NCBI GenBank assembly: GCA_044868295.1
Contig: JBIOWF010000218.1
Location: 1-7,986 of the forward strand
DNA from: JBIOWF01 sp044868295
GTDB lineage: Bacteria; Actinomycetota; Actinomycetes; Streptosporangiales; Streptosporangiaceae
Direction: 5' to 3'
Length of the DNA: 7,986 nt
Part shown: positions 5,478 to 7,986 of the stretch, piece by piece
Layout: each line of letters starts with the position of its first letter
Position numbering within the stretch: the stretch's first letter is position 1
Translations under genes and position numbers: made by a program
Notes under the pieces: generated by a model
The model's input: the letters and a program-made list of their open reading frames with translations, nothing else
What the model was told of the DNA's origin: nothing
The model's database searches: none

Positions 5478-6299
5478 ATGTCACCAAGTGTGACCTCAGT
5501 AATCACGCTCCTCACTGACTATGGGCTGGAAGACGGATTCGTCGCGGCGTGCCATGGAGTGATCGCCGGGATCGCCCCGGAGGCCCGGATCATAGACGTC
5601 GGGCATCTTGTTCCCGCCGGTGATGTACGCCGTGGCGCGGCGATCCTGGCGCAGACGGTGCCCTACCTTCCGGCGGGTGTGCATGTCGCGGTCGTGGATC
5701 CGGCCGTGGGCACCACCCGCCGCGCGGTCGTGGTGCGGGCGGGCGGGCGGCTGTTCGTCGGGCCGGACAACGGCGTGCTGTCGTGGGCAGTTCACGCCGT
5801 CGGCGGCGCGCGGTCCGCGTACGAGATCACCAACGAGGATCTGTTCCTGAAGCCCGTCTCACCGACGTTCCACGGGCGGGACATCTACGCGCCGGTGGCG
5901 GCGCACCTGTGTGCCGGGCTCGCGCCGTCGGACGTCGGCGCGGAGATCTCCACCAGCATGCTGGTCTCGCTGCCGGCGCCGACCTCGCGACTGCGGGACG
6001 GCGTGGCCGAGGGCGAGGTGCTGTCGGTGGACCGCCACGGGAACGTCCAGCTCTCGATCACGGCCGCGGACCTGTCGGTGCTCGGGGCGCGGCTCGGCGA
6101 CACGCTCGCCGTGCAACTGGGCAGGCGGCAGATGGCGGTGCCGTATCGGGAGACGTTCGCGGCGGTCCCGCCCGGCGACCTGGTGGCGTTCGCGGACTCG
6201 GCGGGCCTGGTCGCGCTCGCGGTCAACGCGGGAGACGCGGCCGAGCGTCTCGGGCTCCCGCCGGGCGCCCACGTACGGCTGTCGCCTTCCGCGGTGTAG
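5478..6299 (+). CDS. SAM hydrolase (SAM hydroxide adenosyltransferase, DUF62 family)
   Basis: A 273-aa cytoplasmic enzyme of the DUF62 family, related to fluorinase and chlorinase; most members hydrolyse S-adenosylmethionine to adenosine and methionine. Visible features in order: ITLLTDYGLEDGFV (Asp13), IIDVGHLVPAGDV, VAVVDPAVGTTRRAVV, FVGPDNGVLSW (Asn98), SPTFHGRDIYAPVAAHL, and a C-terminal beta domain starting at VLSVDRHGNVQLSI. The Asp-Arg-His triad that marks water-activating members fits Asp74, Arg81 and His132, with the usual 7-residue Asp-Arg spacing. This argues for hydrolase rather than halogenase. One oddity is VDPAVGT where VDPGVGT is usual. I start at ATG 5478; the frame extends upstream to a TTG at 5415, but that adds unrelated sequence. 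A GTG at 5490 is another possible start. The Shine-Dalgarno is weak. A copy of its 3' end is duplicated downstream. Confidence 0.92.
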   Translation: MSPSVTSVITLLTDYGLEDGFVAACHGVIAGIAPEARIIDVGHLVPAGDVRRGAAILAQTVPYLPAGVHVAVVDPAVGTTRRAVVVRAGGRLFVGPDNGVLSWAVHAVGGARSAYEITNEDLFLKPVSPTFHGRDIYAPVAAHLCAGLAPSDVGAEISTSMLVSLPAPTSRLRDGVAEGEVLSVDRHGNVQLSITAADLSVLGARLGDTLAVQLGRRQMAVPYRETFAAVPPGDLVAFADSAGLVALAVNAGDAAERLGLPPGAHVRLSPSAV

Positions 6300-6348
6300 C
6301 CCAGGTTCCTGTACGGCTGTCGCCTTCCGCAGTGTGCTCCAGGTCCCC
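6273..6348 (+). repeat. 38-bp imperfect tandem duplication of the SAM hydrolase 3' end
   Basis: Copy 1 is 6273-6310 and copy 2 is 6311-6348, with 32 of 38 bases identical and no gaps; the first 20 bases are identical. Copy 1 contains the last eight codons (VRLSPSAV) and the TAG stop. Copy 2 still spells VRLSPSAV but its stop has become TGC. Copy 2 is noncoding in the present arrangement and looks like a remnant. Confidence 0.92.
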
Positions 6349-6488
6349 ACTCAGTCCCCAACACGCGCACGTACTGGCGCCACCTTCGTGACAAGAGCGA
6401 CTTATGGTGCGGATGGGGCATTACTCAACGTATCGGACCGTTCACGGAAACCTCTGATCGAATCGCCGCTCGCGTGTCAGAATTGGGG
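6349..6488. other. Intergenic stretch between SAM hydrolase and protease genes
   Basis: Together with the repeat copy before it and the structured leader after it, this makes a gap of about 227 bp between the two + strand genes. It is less GC-rich than the flanking genes and I find no gene in it. It should contain the promoter for the protease gene, but no -35/-10 pair with proper spacing could be supported. No strong terminator hairpin for the SAM hydrolase gene was seen either. Confidence 0.4.
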
Positions 6489-6519
6489 CCTCCCTGATAC
6501 TCCTCCCTCAGGTAGGAGG
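6489..6519 (+). promoter_or_regulatory. Ribosome-binding site with possible sequestering hairpins ahead of the protease gene
   Basis: GGAGG (6515-6519) is a strong Shine-Dalgarno 7 nt before the TTG at 6527 and decides that start. It can pair with CCTCC at 6502-6506 (8-nt loop); a second CCTCC lies at 6489-6493. A competing hairpin pairs CCTGA (6493-6497) with TCAGG (6508-6512). Two alternative folds are therefore possible, one hiding the ribosome-binding site. The stems are short (5 bp), so regulation is speculative, while the ribosome-binding site itself is well supported. Confidence 0.6.
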
Positions 6520-6526
6520 CTCCGGC

Positions 6527-7681
6527 TTGAGGACGGCGCTGCTGTTCGGCGTCCTGCCGGCCTTCCTGGCCGCGTGTCTGGTCACAGGCGCGTCCACCGC
6601 CCCGGCGGACGGCGTCGGGGCCACGGCGCGGTCACAACAGTGGCCGCTGGACGCGCTCGACCTGACGGACGCGTGGCGGCAGACCCGTGGGGAGGGCGTC
6701 ACCGTCGCCGTGCTCGACACCGGAGTGGACGGCCGCCATCCCGATCTGGACGGCGCCGTCGTCCAGGGGCCGGACCTCACAGGCACCGGGCCCCAGGACG
6801 ATGACGCGGGTCGGCACGGAACCGCGATGGCCAGCCTGATCGCGGGGAGGGGGCACGGACCCGACCGCTCGTTCGGCGTGCTCGGCGTCGCCCCGGAGGC
6901 CACGGTCCTCTCCATCAGGGTCACGTTGGAGAACGGCGACCCGCTGCGGCGCGACCGGGAGGTCAGCGCGCGCTGCCGGACCGCACTCGCGAAGGGCATC
7001 CGGTACGCCGTGAACCACGGCGCCCGGGTGATCAGCATGTCGCTGGGCGGTGGGAGCGGCACCTACGAGGGATCCGCGGCCGAGGAGGCGGCGGTCCGGT
7101 ACGCGCTCAGCAAAGGGGTCGTGCTGGTCGCCTCGTCGGGCAACGACGGCGCGGGCGCCAACCGGACGAATTTCCCCGCCGCCTACCCCGGAGTGATTTC
7201 CGTGGGAGCGGTCGGCCGTGACCTGCGGCGAGCGGCCTTCTCCAACCGGCAGCCCTACCTGTCGCTGACCGCGCCCGGTGCCGCGATCGTCAGCGCCGAG
7301 GGACCGGACTCCTACGTCATGGGCGACGGGACCAGCTCGGCGGCGGCCTTCGTCGCGGGCATCGCCGCCTTGATCCGGTCCCGTTACTCCAATTTGTCGG
7401 CGCGCCAGGTGCGGCGCGCGCTCCAGCTCGGCACGGTCCGCCGCCCGGCGGGAGGCCGGGACGACGCGTACGGGAACGGCGTCGCCAACGCCGCGCTGGC
7501 CCTGGAAGCGGCGGGCCGCATCGCGCGAGAGGCACCGGTGTGGCGCGCCGGCGGCCGTGGGGCGAACGCCTTCCGCCCGTACATCGGCATGGCACTCAGC
7601 CTCGTGGCCGTGTTCATGGCCGGGCGAATACTGCTACTCAGGCGTCGCCCCCGCGGCCGCCGCGCCCGCCCGAGCATGTGA
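6527..7681 (+). CDS. Mycosin-like membrane-anchored subtilisin-family serine protease (S8)
   Basis: A 384-aa exported protease. The N-terminus is a signal sequence (about 1-25, hydrophobic from residue 4). The mature domain opens with QQWPLDALDLTDAW, a mycosin/subtilase-like prelude. The catalytic triad is Asp64 in VAVLDTGVDGRHPDL, His97 in GRHGTAMASLIAG and Ser270 in GDGTSSAAAFVAGIAAL; oxyanion-hole Asn206 is in SSGNDG. After the domain (about 325) a linker leads to one transmembrane helix (about 352-371, IGMALSLVAVFMAGRILLL) and a very basic tail, giving an outward-facing enzyme anchored at the C-terminus. This layout matches proteases annotated as type VII secretion-associated mycosins, but no ESX or WXG100 genes are in the window, so the substrate is unknown. 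TTG is taken as start because AGGAGG is 7 nt upstream and no closer ATG or GTG gives an intact signal peptide. LAAC (14-17) also fits a lipobox, so lipid anchoring is an alternative. Confidence 0.9.
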   Translation: MRTALLFGVLPAFLAACLVTGASTAPADGVGATARSQQWPLDALDLTDAWRQTRGEGVTVAVLDTGVDGRHPDLDGAVVQGPDLTGTGPQDDDAGRHGTAMASLIAGRGHGPDRSFGVLGVAPEATVLSIRVTLENGDPLRRDREVSARCRTALAKGIRYAVNHGARVISMSLGGGSGTYEGSAAEEAAVRYALSKGVVLVASSGNDGAGANRTNFPAAYPGVISVGAVGRDLRRAAFSNRQPYLSLTAPGAAIVSAEGPDSYVMGDGTSSAAAFVAGIAALIRSRYSNLSARQVRRALQLGTVRRPAGGRDDAYGNGVANAALALEAAGRIAREAPVWRAGGRGANAFRPYIGMALSLVAVFMAGRILLLRRRPRGRRARPSM

Positions 7682-7913
7682 CCCAAGCACACGCGTCGCT
7701 GGCTGCTGGGCGGTTTCGGGCGGCCTCCGGCCTCTGCCGCGACTCCCGCTCCGGCCTTCACCGGCGTACGCCCCCGACAGGGACTCGGCGGAACCAAGGG
7801 CTCTTTGGGCACGGTTCAGCCATCGTTGCCACAATCTGACCTCGACCAAGACGTCAGGCGCACCCGCATTGGGCATGGTTTCGATTGGTAACTCACAGTA
7901 GTTGCCAGAAACC
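7682..7913. other. Intergenic region downstream of the protease gene
   Basis: Together with the hairpin and leader that follow, this forms a spacer of about 280 bp. I see no convincing gene: the open frames crossing it continue out of frame from the protease gene and have no plausible starts. A weak GCGGC/GCCGC hairpin (7720-7724 with 7736-7740, 11-nt loop) could help terminate the protease transcript. The second half becomes more AT-rich (about 7815-7910), as expected of a promoter region for the gene at 7963, but no confident promoter elements were found. Confidence 0.4.
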
Positions 7914-7938
7914 GGAGCGTGCCGGAACGGCTCGCTCC
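7914..7938 (+). promoter_or_regulatory. Hairpin in the leader of the gene starting at 7963
   Basis: GGAGCG (7914-7919) pairs with CGCTCC (7933-7938), then a single T-T mismatch, then GCCG (7921-7924) pairs with CGGC (7928-7931) around a GAA triloop. This gives ten base pairs with one internal mismatch, ending 12 nt before the ribosome-binding site. It may stabilise or regulate the leader of the next gene, or act as a terminator for an upstream transcript; a pyrimidine-rich run (TCCTCTT) overlaps and follows its 3' arm. Confidence 0.5.
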
Positions 7939-7962
7939 TCTTGCGAGTTCGAGGGGAAAATC

Positions 7963-7986
7963 ATGATCCGCAGAATCGTCATCACG
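7963..7986 (+). CDS. Start of a gene running off the window (partial)
   Basis: ATG 7963 has GAGGGG (7951-7956) 6 nt upstream, and eight codons remain before the window ends (MIRRIVIT). The two Arg followed by a hydrophobic run suggest the beginning of a signal peptide or membrane anchor, but too little is present to identify the product. The preceding AT-richer spacer and hairpin suggest it has its own promoter, separate from the protease gene. Confidence 0.6.

Noticed and set aside
7790..7816. ECF sigma-factor promoter-like GGAACC...GGTT
   Set aside because: The -10 part does not match CGTT at the expected spacing and the downstream gene starts about 150 nt later; too weak to annotate.
1..7986. 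tRNA, rRNA, insertion sequence, integrase or phage genes
   Set aside because: No sequence with these hallmarks was found; codon use and GC content look uniform across the genes, giving no sign of a recent island.

Overview
The window is high-GC DNA with strongly GC-biased third codon positions. Its gene content is typical of a filamentous actinomycete: a fur-katG pair, a DUF3263 protein, a trehalose-phosphatase and a mycosin-like subtilase. A Streptosporangiales-type genome is my inference; no rRNA or other taxonomic marker is present.

Layout: (1) Positions 2-64 hold the last 20 codons of a probable membrane protein on the + strand. They overlap tail-to-tail with a small secreted four-cysteine protein of unknown function (42-629, -). 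(2) A roughly 310 bp divergent spacer contains small hairpins and a 61-bp imperfect duplication of the otsB translation-start region. (3) otsB, trehalose-6-phosphate phosphatase (940-1788, +), converges on katG. Between them lies a perfect 16-bp-stem hairpin plus three tandem copies of a 23-bp unit that includes the katG stop codon. (4) katG (1883-4114, -), catalase-peroxidase, lies 33 bp downstream of a FurA-type repressor gene (4148-4585, -). They form an apparent peroxide/metal-responsive operon with an AT-rich operator-like region at 4603-4647. (5) A divergent gene (4682-5098, +) resembles the YezG/DUF600 immunity family. It shares a CTAG stop palindrome with a convergent DUF3263 gene (5095-5394, -). 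(6) A SAM hydrolase of the DUF62/fluorinase-like fold (5478-6299, +) is followed by a 38-bp imperfect duplication of its own 3' end. (7) A subtilisin-fold, mycosin-like membrane protease (6527-7681, +) starts at TTG behind a strong but potentially sequestered Shine-Dalgarno. (8) A roughly 280 bp spacer contains a good hairpin ahead of a gene that begins at 7963 and runs off the window.

Most genes are standalone housekeeping or stress genes. The only clear functional unit is fur-katG: the Fur protein senses metal or peroxide and represses the operon, and KatG destroys peroxide. I do not see a new multigene system. The most unusual signal is a recurring pattern: short imperfect direct duplications at three gene boundaries (otsB start, katG stop, SAM hydrolase stop) and weaker paired repeats in two divergent promoter regions. 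These leave decayed copies of start or stop codons beside the real genes.
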